Assembly (NCBI RefSeq): GCF_000372725.1 | Contig: NW_005199844.1 | Location: 62,452-126,451, forward strand | Source: Emiliania huxleyi CCMP1516 | Taxonomy: Eukaryota; Haptophyta; Isochrysidales; Noelaerhabdaceae | Reading direction: 5' to 3' | DNA length: 64,000 nt | Shown here: positions 20,688 through 31,500 of the stretch, one piece after another | Layout of the letters: each line of letters begins with the position of its first letter | How positions within the stretch are numbered: the stretch's first letter is position 1 | Notes under the pieces: model-generated | What the model was told of the DNA's origin: nothing | The model's input: only the letters and a program-made list of their open reading frames with translations | Database searches by the model: none | Program-made: the position numbers and the translations under genes

Positions 20688-22859
20688 ATGCCCGGCGCAA
20701 ACATCCGCGTCTTGCTCGTGGTCAGCCTGGCAGGGCTGGCCTCGGCCGACGAGAGCGCGGTCGTCACCACGGCGGGCGGCGCGAACGTAAGCGTCTCGCT
20801 CGTCCACGCCACCTCCACGCCTGCGCTGCCCGGCGGCGCGCTCGTCCTCGCCGCGGCCGCGGCGGCTTGCTCTGCGCCTGCACCGTCTGAGCTGCCGCCG
20901 GCGAGCGCGGGCGCCTTCGCGCTGGTGATGCGGCGCGGCGAGTGTTCGTTCGACGACAAGATGGCGCTCGCCGCCGCCGCCGGCGCCGCCGTCCTCGTCG
21001 TCGCCGACACACTCTCGTACAACAGCTCGGCGGCCGGCACTCCGCCCGCGCTGATGGAGCTGTCCGACCCTTGCTCAGTGGACTGCGCGGAAGGGGAGGT
21101 GGTGCTCAACGCGTCGCGCCTCGACGCCCTCTCGCGCCAAGACGTCCTCAACGGCCTGGTCGCCGCTTGCGGCTCGCGCTGTGCCGCCGGTGTCTGCGGG
21201 CTCGCGGGCGGAGTCCCCCCTCTCCCCGGCGCTCGGCGGGCTTGCTGCGCGGAGGACGCGCGGCTGGACATGGGCATCACGCTGCCGCACCCGCTCCCCG
21301 CCGCCTTCCTCGCCCCCGCGGCGGCGCACACCCTGCTCTCCGCCGCCACCGCCGAGCCCATCGCCGCGGGCGCGGTGATCCGCTTTTCTCAGAGCGGCGG
21401 CGGAGGCGGCAGCAAGTGGGACGGCTCGGCCACGCAAATCCTGGCGATGGGCGTCACCGTCGCCGCGGCCGCCTCGTACCTCGCCGCCCGACACCAGCAT
21501 GCCGCCGCCGCCGCCGCGGCGGCGGCGGCGGCCGCGGGCGGCGGAGAGGGCGGCGGCGCGGCGGCGGCGGCGGAGCTCGAGGAGTCGCTCGAGATGAACT
21601 CTTCGATGGCGATCGGGTTCCTGCTGGTTGCGAGCGGGATGCTGCTCTCGCTCTACCTGCTGCTGCAGGCGGGGTTCACCGTTGTCCTCCTCCTCATCGT
21701 CGCCCTCTTCACCCTCGCCTCGTCGCACGCGCTCGCCTCCCTCCTCGCCCCCGCCTCCGCCGCCCTCCTCCCCGCCCGGCTCAAGACGGCGACCGTGTCG
21801 CTCGGGCCGTGCGGCGAGGCCGAGCTGGCGACGCTGCTGGTGTGGCCCCTCTGCCTCGCGCTGGCGGGCACGTGGTTCCTCTGCCGCAGGGCGACGTGGG
21901 CGTGGGCTCTGCAGGCCGACCGACAAGAGGACCCTCCTGCCCCTCCGCTAGATCTCCCCTCTCATTGGCCACTTCTATACACACTCGAGGTGGCCTTGTC
22001 TCATGGAGGGAAGAGCTAGAATCCTCATCTCAGGAGGGAGGACCCCCCCCCGCCCGACCCGCGGGGACTCCCTCTCGCGCCTGCAGGACGTGCTTGGCGC
22101 CGCAGTCTGCGCCACGTTTGTGCGGACAGTGCAGCTGCCGTCGCTTGAGGTCGGGGTCCAGTTGCTCGGGCTCATGTTCCTGTACGACATCTTCATGGTC
22201 TTTCTCTCGCCGCTCTTCTTCCACAAGTCCGTCATGATGTCCGTCGCCACCGCCGGCCAGCCGAGCCACACCGTCCTCGCCGACGGGACGTGCGAGCGGT
22301 ACGACGGCGAGCGGATGCCGATGCTGCTGATGATCCCGCGCGGCGACCCGTCGAGAGGAGACTACGCGATGCTCGGCCTCGGGGACATCGTCGTGCCCGG
22401 CCTCCTCCTCACCTTCGCCGCCCGCTGCGACCTCTCGCTGCGCGGCGCGGCCTCGCCCCTCGGCTACTGGGGCGCCGCGGCGGCCGGCTACCTGTCGACA
22501 TGTCCAGGACGCGTCCCGGACATGTCCGCGACATGTGCCCCGTAGGCGCCGCGTCGGCCGGCTACCTCGCCGGCCTTTCGTGCGCGCTCGCCGCCAACAT
22601 GTACCACCTCACCATCAACGGCGTGCAGGGCCAGCCCGCCCTGCTCTACCTCGTTCCGCTCACCATCGGCCCCGTCTCGCTCCTCGCCTACTTGCGCGGC
22701 GAGTTGCCGCGCCTCTGGTCGGGCGAGGCGCTGCTGCCGGCGACGCAGCGCAGCTTGCGCCCCGTCGGCGCTGCGGGCGGCGCCGCGGACGAGGCGCGCT
22801 CTCGTCGCAGCGGGTGGCGAGGCTCGGTGGCGTCCTCGCTTCACGCCGCAGCGCTGTGA
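20688..22859 (+). CDS. Signal peptide peptidase-like (SPPL) intramembrane aspartyl protease, three exons
   Basis: Exons are 20688-21914, 22087-22471 and 22546-22859, giving 641 residues. Residues 1-20 are a signal peptide. A PA (protease-associated) lumenal domain follows, with RRGECSFDDKMALAAAAGAA and VLVVADTLSYN. Then come multiple TM helices. The presenilin/SPP catalytic motifs are split over the exons: YDIFMVFLSP (first Asp), LGLGDIVVPGLLL (GxGD, second Asp) and QPALLYLVPLT (PAL). PA plus SPP core defines the SPPL2 type, which cleaves type II membrane protein stubs in late secretory compartments. Intron 1 (21915-22086) and intron 2 (22472-22545) both have GC donors and AG|G acceptors; the joins WALQ|DVLGAAVC and YWG|AASAGYL restore the family sequence. 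Intron 2 equals one period of a direct repeat. The C-terminal tail is short and Arg/Ser-rich. Confidence 0.9.
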
Positions 22860-24387
22860 TAGGCGCTCGTCTCGCAGCAGCTGTGCGGTTTCGCCGCCGC
22901 GCCGGCGCCGCTGGAGGGGTCGTCCCATTACAAGCCGCTGCCGTGACCTCGAGAGCCGCGAACGCGGGGGTGGCGCGCCGGTCGGGCGCGGGCGGACCGC
23001 GGCCGCGGCGCGCGCTCTTTGGGCGCGCGTTCGGTGTGTGAGAGTGTGAGTGGGGGCGGCGGTTGGGGCAATCGCTTACATGTCGGGCGAGAGGAGGGGA
23101 GGACTGGGGGAGGCTACTTGGCTGAGAGTTATTCGAGGTTTTGCGTTATGTGTTTTAGTATCTGAGAGACTGTCTGACTAGTTGCAAAAAGTCTGTGGTG
23201 CAAAACCCGCCCAAAACTACCAAAATCGCTGTCACGGCCAGCTCGGCACTATCTACTCAAAAAAAGTGACGTAGAGCACCCACTTTTTAAGCGTTCGCCG
23301 CATACACAAGGTCCGCCTGCGTGCGGCGCCAGCTTCTCAGGGCCGTAGCGCGAAAAACGACGGAGGAGATGCATCCTAGCTGTCGCCGCCGAAGGCGACT
23401 CGACGCCGCTGAGATCGGAGATCAAGCTCTGACAGGTCACACGTCGCTCCTTTGACGCCGACGTGACTCACCCGTGCAGAGCGCATCAGGACACGGTCTC
23501 GACGCGCTCGGTACGACGCCTGCGACCCGTCTCGGGTCAGGTGGCACGACGCTCATCGCGCCTGCCAGCGCTGCCGTGCAGGTTGCCACGACAAGGTTGA
23601 GCACGCTTCTATACGCTCGCCCAGCCTTCCTTTCCATCCCATTAGGCAGCCTGGGAACGGTGGCGGTCAGAGGCAAAGCCTGCGAGGGGTGGTGGAACCA
23701 CATGTCACGGCCACCGCCGGCTCGACGCGACGATAGCCTCCGGAGGCTGACTTTGAGGCACCATCATCGGACGATGTCGACGAGTTGGGTCGCTCTCGCG
23801 GTATCCAGGTAGCCCCCCATACTAGTATCACCAGCCATGGCCTCAGGGAGCGCGGGCGAGGGCGCTGGGAGCAACACGGACAAAAAAACATCAAAAGTGG
23901 TCATTGTGACACCACCCGTATTTGCAACTAGTCGTCTGACCCTGATGGTCTCGTAGAGCTCTGTCTTCTCTGGGAACACCGTCATCACTGACTGTCCTCT
24001 GAGCTCTCTCGTGTCTCGCGAGCGACGAGGGACGCACGTGAATCGTGATCTCTGATCTCGATTCTCGTGCTTCAAAAAAAAGAGAACCCGCGCATCCCAT
24101 TATTTGTGCTCACGTCCTCACACATCTCACATGGCTCGACTCTGCGCGGCGTGACCGCACACGCTTAGGGCTAGGGCGCTTAGGCTCGCTTGCCTGAGAG
24201 TTGCCTCTCTTGGGCTGCGAGCACGACTGCAGCTGCTTCACGCAGCGACGCAGCCCTCGGGACAGGTCGAGACGGAGGCGAAGAGGAGGGCGCGTCCGCC
24301 CACCGATGCAGAGGAGCGTGAGCGGGATGGAGAGGGAAAACGCAGACGACGTCAACGCCCCATATCCTCCACGTGGAGCCCGCTCCT
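22860..24387. other. Intergenic tract, no gene seen
   Basis: No convincing ORF. 22870-23040 is GC-rich low complexity downstream of the SPPL stop; 23050-24100 is closer to balanced composition, with stop codons in all frames and an A-run at 24074. Frames on the minus strand at 24180-24387 are open but look like read-through past the end of the next gene. Confidence 0.4.
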
Positions 24388-24901
24388 CTACTCGGTTCCG
24401 AAGTCGTCGTCCAGTCGTCCACGTGAAGGTGCGGCGTCTTGTTGTCGGCGGGGCGAGACCAGAAGGCCAGCCCGGACTGGACACCCCCAGTCGTCGGAGA
24501 GGTGCGCATTGACGGGTCGCCTTCGCCGAAGACGAACCCGTTGCGGTAGCGGTGGATGTCGTCGTCCACGTTGTAGGTGCCGTCTTGGAGCAGCTCCTGC
24601 GAGAGGGTGTCGAAGGCGAAGTTCACGTACGGGTTGCCAGACGAGTCGACGGGCCGCAGGTGATTGTCCGAGTAGGTGCGAAGGTGGACGCCTTGTGGAT
24701 CATAGAACGACACGTCGAGGGAGAGGACAGGTGCTCCTCCCTCACGATGCCGTTCGGCGGGACGTCGGCCTGGTTGTAGCTGAACTGGCCCTTGACGATG
24801 AAGCCAGCGAACTGGCCACGCCAGAAGAAGTCGAACGTCTCTGTCGTCGTGACGACGTTGGCTCCGACGGCCGAGGCGAGAAGTAGTAGGCGAAGGCGCA
24901 T
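24388..24901 (-). CDS. Small secreted protein of unknown function, frame broken
   Basis: From ATG 24901 there is a signal peptide (MRLRLLLLASAVGA) and then TTETFDFFWRGQFAGFIVKG, QFSYNQADVPPNGIVREEHL. Near 24740 the sense switches to another frame: LSLDVSFYDPQGVHLRTYSD, NHLRPVDSSGNPYVNFAFDT, GFVFGEGDPSMRT, FWSRPADNKTPHLHVDDW. A second small shift near 24400 would give an acidic end with stop at 24388. I recall this type of secreted domain from algae and cyanobacteria as an uncharacterised family. No splice pair explains the first switch, so it is a frameshift or a sequencing error; a short unusual intron is less likely. Its function is not known. Confidence 0.5.
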
Positions 24902-25009
24902 CGGTGGTGTTGTTAGCGTGTGAGCACACAAAAACAAGAAAAACTCGGCGCATTCATTTGGCGCGCCGTGGGGCTCCTGCCCGTGTCCGGGTGTGGAGAT
25001 GCGAGGGTC

Positions 25010-25075
25010 GCCCCCCCTTGCCCCACCACTTTGTGTGTGTGGAGAAATTTACCTTACCTTACCTTACCTTGGCGC
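25010..25075 (+). repeat. Dispersed repeat R6, second copy
   Basis: CGCCCCCCCTTGCCCCACCA followed by a GTGTGTGTGGAGAAATTT stretch and four ACCTT units; it matches 328-420. Confidence 0.5.
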
Positions 25076-25406
25076 GAGCAGCGTGGCCCACAAGAACAGC
25101 CGCTGTGGCTGGGTCACGCTTTCACAATTTGTCCCCGTGAGGGAGCGTCTCCCATGTATGCCGCAACACCAGCCGTCAGTGAGAGAGCGAGAAACCACGA
25201 GACAGGGGAAGATGCAAAACACACTTCACTCTTCAGGCGACAGGCGCCTTCAATGGAAGGTTCCTTTACATGCAAACGTACAGTCGGGGGTCGGAGGCAC
25301 GTGGAGGAAGGCTCACGTGCCACCACCTGACCCCCCCGCAGTCCACCGCTGCACAACTGCCCTCGCTGTTATCGTCTCTCCCTCTGCCGCCCCATCGCCA
25401 GAAGCT

Positions 25407-27257
25407 TCACGGGTTGGGAGGTGGAGCGCGAAAGCACACACCGGAAACCCTGACCTGCTCGGTGCAGTAAAAACTGGCCGCACCCTTGTTGGTCGAAAGC
25501 TTCACGAGGGCGTTGGCCAGGAGGAACTCGTCAGCCAATAATCTTTCCGCAATGGCGCGTGAAGCCGCACTCAGGTTCGTCTGTCCAGAGGACGCATGGC
25601 TCATCGTCGGGTTGTGGCTTCCACAGCTTGAGTTGTGCGCATGATGACCACGGCTACCGAGCCAAACGAGCAGCTCTCTCATATCTGCCTCGAGAGTCTC
25701 TGTGGCCACGGCAAATATGTCGCCGCGAGCAGCTCGTCTCTGCAGGGCGCAAGTGGTTCCAGCCCAGTAGAAGCAAAATCCCTTGTCAACATGGGCTAAG
25801 CTGAACGCGCAGGTCGTGCCTGTACACGCATGTGAGTTTCTTAGCCATGGTGCAGACAGCTGCGCTGCTGTGAGATCGCACTGATTGGCATGCGAAGGGC
25901 GGCGGTTGTTCAGCGTCGCATAGCGCTGCAGCAGCTCGTCAGCAGACGCCCAGCAGGCACTACGAGAGTCACTATGAGAGGCACTTTCTTCGACCCACAT
26001 GTTGTAGGAGGAGATGAACCTGGCCACCGGATTGCGGACCGTGACCACGATCAAAGGGCTCCTGCTGGGATCAATCAGAATTGCTGCTGGTGGGGCAACG
26101 ACGTGTACTTCATTGACCACGACACACTTGTGTCTCAGGAAGTCGTGTAAGCTTCCAGAGCCTGTCTTTCCTACACGCACGACCATAGGCGTACCCGCTG
26201 AATACTTTGTATGTAATTGAACCCCTGGCAATCCACGAAGTCCAGGCATAACTTTACTGCTCATATTGGTGGAGTTTGGTTCAGCGATTGACATGAGAAC
26301 CCCATGTGCTTGAGATAGCGTGCACTCCTTGCTCACCCTGGGGCAAACTGATGGCGCGTGTTCCAGCAAATGGGACGGTCTAGCAAGTGTGACGCTGCCA
26401 AGTTTGTCCGCTTGCTCGTTTGTGCAAAAGGCCCTGAACACGCGCTTTGCGTCTGGCTTTGCGAGCAGGTAGCTCGCGTTGAGCGAGCAAAGCACAATCT
26501 TTTCAGTAAGAGGCTTCTCCAGCGAATGGAAGACTTGCGTTGCCGAGGTGCGCCAGCGCATCTCCATGCTCACCGCCCGGTTCTCCACCTGCGCCCAGTC
26601 TGTGCACGAGTACTCTGGGGCTTGTCCTTGTGTCCCCAGGCAGCCTGCAGAGGCAAGAGCAGATACCATGGCTCGAAAAGATTTGCCGCGCTCGCCAGCT
26701 TTAGGAAGGGAGCAGTTATCGCCACTAGCAGCCTTGTAGTATGCCCAGGCCACATTCCCGATGGGGTTCGGGTAGTCGGATCTCGAATTGCTCTCACCGG
26801 TCGAGGTGCCTGAGCGCCACTTTGACTCCTTGCAAAACGGCACGCGCATGATATCGCACGCCACAACGTCTGCCTGGTCAAAGCCCTTTTCTTTCGCGCC
26901 GGCCAGGTCAATGACCATCGTTTCGAACCCCTCATCCCGATAGGCCTTGACCACAACCGGCAGCTTCTCAGCCAGCGCGTCCACGGTCTGCGGCACAAAT
27001 TCGTCAAACAGAAGCGAGGGAGGCTGCAGGTGCATCTCAACAGTTGGGCCACTCCCCTCCATATGCTGGTTGTATGTGCTGCGCGCCCAGCTCAAGAGTG
27101 GCGTGCGGTACACGATCACCGCTGACAGCCGCTGGTAGCCGGCTTCCTTGAACGCATGCGCAAGCAGCGGTGCGTAGGTCGGATTACCGAAAGCCTCCGC
27201 TCGCGGCTCTCGATGAAGCTGAGCGCCCAGCTCGTCGCCGCACACATGGCCGCGCAT
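25407..27257 (-). CDS. Sulfotransferase-like protein
   Basis: A long open frame runs down to 25407. The C-terminal half has VVRVGKTGSGSLHDFLRHKC, which fits the 5'-phosphosulfate (PAPS) loop, and about 60 residues later VVTVRNPVARFISSYNMW, which fits the 3'-phosphate site RxxxxxxxS of sulfotransferases. These enzymes move sulfate from PAPS to glycans or other acceptors in the Golgi. The N-terminal half also has a hint of a sulfotransferase-type acceptor region (SAVIVYRTPLLSWARSTYNQ), so the protein may be two-domain or a fusion. The frame opens at a GTG (27275); the first ATG is 27257. However, the plus strand of 27190-27275 codes for a different gene, so the true 5' exon probably begins near 27190 at an AG|GCT acceptor with upstream exons not found. 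No signal anchor is visible, which supports a missing 5' part. Confidence 0.6.
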   Translation of the reverse strand: MRGHVCGDELGAQLHREPRAEAFGNPTYAPLLAHAFKEAGYQRLSAVIVYRTPLLSWARSTYNQHMEGSGPTVEMHLQPPSLLFDEFVPQTVDALAEKLPVVVKAYRDEGFETMVIDLAGAKEKGFDQADVVACDIMRVPFCKESKWRSGTSTGESNSRSDYPNPIGNVAWAYYKAASGDNCSLPKAGERGKSFRAMVSALASAGCLGTQGQAPEYSCTDWAQVENRAVSMEMRWRTSATQVFHSLEKPLTEKIVLCSLNASYLLAKPDAKRVFRAFCTNEQADKLGSVTLARPSHLLEHAPSVCPRVSKECTLSQAHGVLMSIAEPNSTNMSSKVMPGLRGLPGVQLHTKYSAGTPMVVRVGKTGSGSLHDFLRHKCVVVNEVHVVAPPAAILIDPSRSPLIVVTVRNPVARFISSYNMWVEESASHSDSRSACWASADELLQRYATLNNRRPSHANQCDLTAAQLSAPWLRNSHACTGTTCAFSLAHVDKGFCFYWAGTTCALQRRAARGDIFAVATETLEADMRELLVWLGSRGHHAHNSSCGSHNPTMSHASSGQTNLSAASRAIAERLLADEFLLANALVKLSTNKGAASFYCTEQVRVSGVCFRAPPPNP

Positions 27258-27767
27258 GGCGTCACGTACACGCACCTAGTGCTCGCTCGACCCGATGTCC
27301 TCTACGTTTCACCGCTCCTGTGGCGCCCCGACGACGCCGCCGAGGTGCACGTCCCCGACTGGAGCCACGACTTTTGCTCCGCAAGCAAGCAGTGCGCGTT
27401 TGCAGGCGTCAACGACCGCTTCGCCATCGGCCGGCTCCCCTCGCTGCTTCCGCTTGCGCTTGCGCGTCTCGACTGGATCTGGAAGCACGCCATCATGCGC
27501 AACTCGGAGCACCTGTGGTGCGAGCAGCTCGCGGCCGCAAACGTAACGGTCGGCCTGCTCCGCGGCCTGAGACTCGTCCGAGTGCGCGCCAACGGGCAGA
27601 ACGAAAGCATGGACAGGGAGGCGCCCACGCCGATGGCGCCGCTGCGCTGCGCCAGGCTGCACGGGCTCAACCTCGCGCTCGGCAGGGACGGATGGGCCGC
27701 CGGGGGTTATGAGCGGTCGCTCCGATCGATGCTCGCGGCGCGGCCGTGGTGTGAGCGCTGTTTTTAG
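27213..27767 (+). CDS. Glycosyltransferase-like protein, 5' part uncertain
   Basis: The frame opens at ATG 27156, with an in-frame ATG at 27213. The sequence LVAAHMAAHGVTYTHLVLAR then PDVLYVSPL, VHVPDWSHDF and GVNDRFAIG resembles an uncharacterised eukaryotic glycosyltransferase-like family, in which ARPDxxY and GVNDRFAxG are the typical words. About 185 residues are visible, with many Leu/Arg/Ala and no signal anchor, so an upstream exon is likely missing. The 5' end overlaps the open frame of the sulfotransferase-like gene on the other strand, making the pair head-to-head or a chimeric join. The family name is moderate confidence; the substrate is unknown. Confidence 0.5.
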   Translation: MKLSAQLVAAHMAAHGVTYTHLVLARPDVLYVSPLLWRPDDAAEVHVPDWSHDFCSASKQCAFAGVNDRFAIGRLPSLLPLALARLDWIWKHAIMRNSEHLWCEQLAAANVTVGLLRGLRLVRVRANGQNESMDREAPTPMAPLRCARLHGLNLALGRDGWAAGGYERSLRSMLAARPWCERCF

Positions 27768-28125
27768 AGGCAGCCTTTAGGTGATGGCAGCTCGGCGCAG
27801 TGTCTGCGGCCCTCGGCAGCAGGCCCCACACACCGCTCACACACCCACACGCGCACTTGGCCTCGCACTTTTAAGCCGCATGTCTTTTAGACGTGGAGTG
27901 GTCGGGGGGGAGGTAAAGGTAAACTGTCGGGGGGGGAGCGGGGCAGGTTGCTCACCCTGGACTGGTGGTGCGCTGTCTCGTATTTTAGTCGTGGAGGCTG
28001 GGTCGAGGTAAAACGGAATTTCAAAGGTTGCCGCTAAGAGCCGCACGCCACGGGACGCGATGACCGATGCGAGCCGAGAGCGAGACACAGGCAGGGCTGC
28101 TCTTTTTAGTTTTTTCCGGCCGCGG

Positions 28126-28126
28126 G

Positions 28127-28203
<77 letters not shown>

Positions 28204-28206
28204 GGC
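28126..28206. repeat. (CGG)n trinucleotide run
   Basis: Over 20 CGG/GGC units in a row. They give open poly-Gly, poly-Ala or poly-Arg frames that are not genes. It lies between the glycosyltransferase-like gene and the GT90 gene. Confidence 0.9.
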
Positions 28207-28522
28207 GGCGGCAGCGGCGCCTCGGGCTCGGGCCTCGGCCCGCGTTCCCGAGAGCGTGAAGGAGACACACACGTGTGCGAGATATATCGGATTCATATAT
28301 CGCTTAAATAGGTGAATGCTATGATTTTTGCGCGAAAGTTCCCTCCTCGGCGGCGCAACACAGCCAGCAACACTCCACATGGACTCAAGCATCAAATTCA
28401 AAAGTTCCACGCAGCTACGCAGCTGCAAAAATGTAGATAGATCCAAGTCCGGCCTCCTCGTCCTCCGATTCCGCCGCCAACACGACCTCGCCACGCGCAA
28501 ACCGACCCTTCCCCGCGGCGCA

Positions 28523-31500
28523 TCACAACGGCGGCACATGCCCCACGCAGCAGCTGCCGTCGGGCTTCTTCCAGCGGGTGTTCCACCCCTCGCGGTCGCG
28601 CGGGTGGGTGACCTACGGCAAGCCAATCCGTAACGGTGAGTTTCGAACCCAGAAGGGTGGGGATCAGCAGGCTGCGCGCGGGGGTGGTGGGGTGGTGGTG
28701 GGGTGGTGGTGATGGTGGGGGTGGGGTGGGGGGGGGGGGGGGGGCGTTGACCGGGAACTCGCCCGGCGGAGCAAACGACTCGGAGGTTGAAAACGGCTTC
28801 TCGAACTTGCAAGCGTCGGGCTGCGCGCGGGGGTTGAGGTCGTGCCTAACGACGCAAAGAGGGGAGAGCTCCGAGCAACCTTGTCGAGCGCCCCCTCTCC
28901 GGAGGGTCCCCGCCGCGGGCGACGGCGGCGCCCGGCGAGGCAGCGAGGCTTGGAGCCGTTGTATGCGCCCCCCCAGCCCGGCGGCCCGAGCGTGGCGCCT
29001 ACGCTCATCTCGGGCGCTCTCGGCTGCTCTCGGCTGCTCTCGGGGGCTCTCGGCGGCCCGGGCGTGGCGCCCGCGGGGATCGGGTGTATGCACGTGTCGT
29101 TGTCCTCTTTGAGGTAGAGGCGCGCCCAGCCCTGCGAGAGCGCATAGTGCCGCCACAGGTCGTCCTCGCAGTCGATCCGCACGGCGCCTGCTCAGCAGCG
29201 CCGGTGGCCGTGAGGAGGCGCCGCTCCGCAGCCCACTCCTCGCAGCCGGCAGTGCGCGGCGCCCGGCAGCGGCGCGACCTTGAAGGACTGCCGCGTCGAG
29301 TACTGCGTCAGCAGCTCCGCCACAAAGTCGGTCAGCGCCGGCTCGTTGAGCGCAGACATACGCGCGCGCCCCGCCGCCGCCACGGCGCGCGCGTACTCGT
29401 CATGCTCGCGCAGCCACTTGACGGCGGCGGGCACTTCGGCCGCCGTGTCGACCGCGTGGTAGTGCACGCCCGGCAGCAGGCCGTACTCGTAAAACTCCTT
29501 GTGGCGCATCCCCTCGCGGACGTACAGCACGACCGAGCCGCAGAGCAGCAGCGACCTGCTCGCACCGCGAGCCGTGAAGAGGCGCCGCTCACGCACCGCG
29601 CCGCGGGGTGGCCGCGAGGCAGGTCGGGACTTGAACTTGTTTGCGTAGCCGATCGACGCCGAGTTGAGCAGGTACTTGTAGCCGCACTGGTCCTCGAAGC
29701 GCATGAAGCACTTGTGCTGCTGGTAGCCGCCCGTCGCGTGCAGCCCCATCTCCTTGCACGTCTGCCGGATCTTGCCTGCTCGCGACACCGTGCCGAGGTC
29801 GCCGAGATGAGGAGCTGCACCTCGGCCGCACCTCGGCTGTGGATCGACAGGCTTGTCTCTCGCATCTCGGCAGGTGGTCTCCCCATCTCTCCCCATCTCT
29901 CCCCATATCTCCCCATCTCTCCCCATATCTCCCCATCTCGGCCGGTGGTCTCGGCGGCAGCTCGCCGTGATCGCCGATGAAGAGCTCGTTGACAAACACC
30001 TCGCGAGGCGCCTTCTCGGCCACCGCCGCGAGGCTCTTGCGGTGCACGGAGCCGACGTTGCCCGTGTGCATCGCTATCTCGAGCTTGTCCTCCCACCGCA
30101 CCTGATCTCGCGGCTCGATCTCGGCTCGAGCTAGGCTCGATCTCGGCTCGATCTCGGCTCGATCTCGCGGCTCGATCTCGGCTCGATCTCGGGCAGTCTC
30201 GATGCGTGTCCCCCCCCCAGGCGCGCCTTGCCGCCCGCCTCGACTAGCTGCGGGTGGAGCACGGACCACGGCGGCGTGCGCAGCTTGTGCGGCTTGCGAG
30301 GAAAGTACCATGCAAAGTCGAGCCACGGCAAGTCCATCACACCGCGGCTGGTGGTGGAGGCGAAGATGGCCGGCGGGAGCGGCCCGCCCTTCTCGCCTGG
30401 CCAGGGAGGGTGGGCTCGGGTACCGTGGGGTAGGGGAGGGTGGGCTCGGGTGCCGTGGGGTGGGGGAGGGTGGGCTCGGGTACCGTGGGGTAGGGGAGGG
30501 TGGGCTCGGGTACCGTGGGGTAGGGGAGGGCAGACGCCTGGCCAGCGGCGGCACGTCTTGGCCCACGAGGAGCCCACGCCTGCCGGGACCCGACCGGTGG
30601 TGAGCTAGGCGTGGGTAGGGTGGAGCCGGAGGTAGGTCTGGCGGAGGCTCGTAGTAGCGATACTGACGTGCAGATCGTCCGTCGGCTCTGGGTGTGGGGG
30701 GGGGGGGGGGGCGAGAGAGCCTAAGAACCGATCTAGGAGCGACGCCGGGGAAGGCGGGCACTCGCGGCTCATCGTTGCCCGCGACCACGATGTCGACGTC
30801 GGGCAAGTCACGGTGGCGCCGCAGCGCCGCAAGGAGCGGCCAGACCCGCGCGGGCGCGTAGTGGCGGTCGAAGAAGATGGCGCGGTAGTCGGTGAGGTAG
30901 AGCGACCCCTTGTGCACCTGTGGGAGAGATGGGGAGATGTGGGGAGATAGAGGTAGAGCGAGCCCTTGTGCACCTGCTCACGAGACGCAGGGTGCGGAAG
31001 AGGCGTTGATTGTGGGAAGAGGAGGAGGAGGAGGAGGAGGAGGAGGAGGGGGAGAACAAGAAGAGCTGGGGAGAGCATCGAGCCCAGTGCGCCTGCAGAC
31101 GCTGACAGTACATCGTCTTTTCTCGAAAGTGTCCAGGAAATGTCTCGGAAGTGTCTAGGCAGTGGCCTGCAGACGCTGACAGTACATCGTCCCGTTGTCG
31201 TTGCACGCGGCGACGGCGGTGTCGAGCTGCTCCTTCCGGATGGAGCCCCACGGACGCAGCGCCTCCGACGCGATCGCGCGCCAGTCCCAGGAACGCTGCG
31301 CCTTGAGAAGCAGAGACGCTGGCAGGCCATCCTCTGCTGTCCCAGAGCCGGTGCCGGTGCCAGTTGCGCTGTCTCCACTGGCGGGTTTCGTGGCAACAGG
31401 CGAAGGCGGTGGGCAGACGGACACGTTTTCCCGCACCTCGGCCGCCCTCAGCAGCCGGTGCATGCGCTTGAGGCGAGCCTTGATCCGATGGTCGCGGGCG

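Noticed and set aside
20942-22237. 431-codon plus-strand frame overlapping the SPPL gene
   Set aside because: It is an Arg/Pro-rich shadow of the SPPL exon in another frame, a common effect of high third-position GC.
28021-28315. Open frames over the CGG run encoding poly-Gly, poly-Arg or poly-Pro
   Set aside because: The open frames come from the trinucleotide repeat only.
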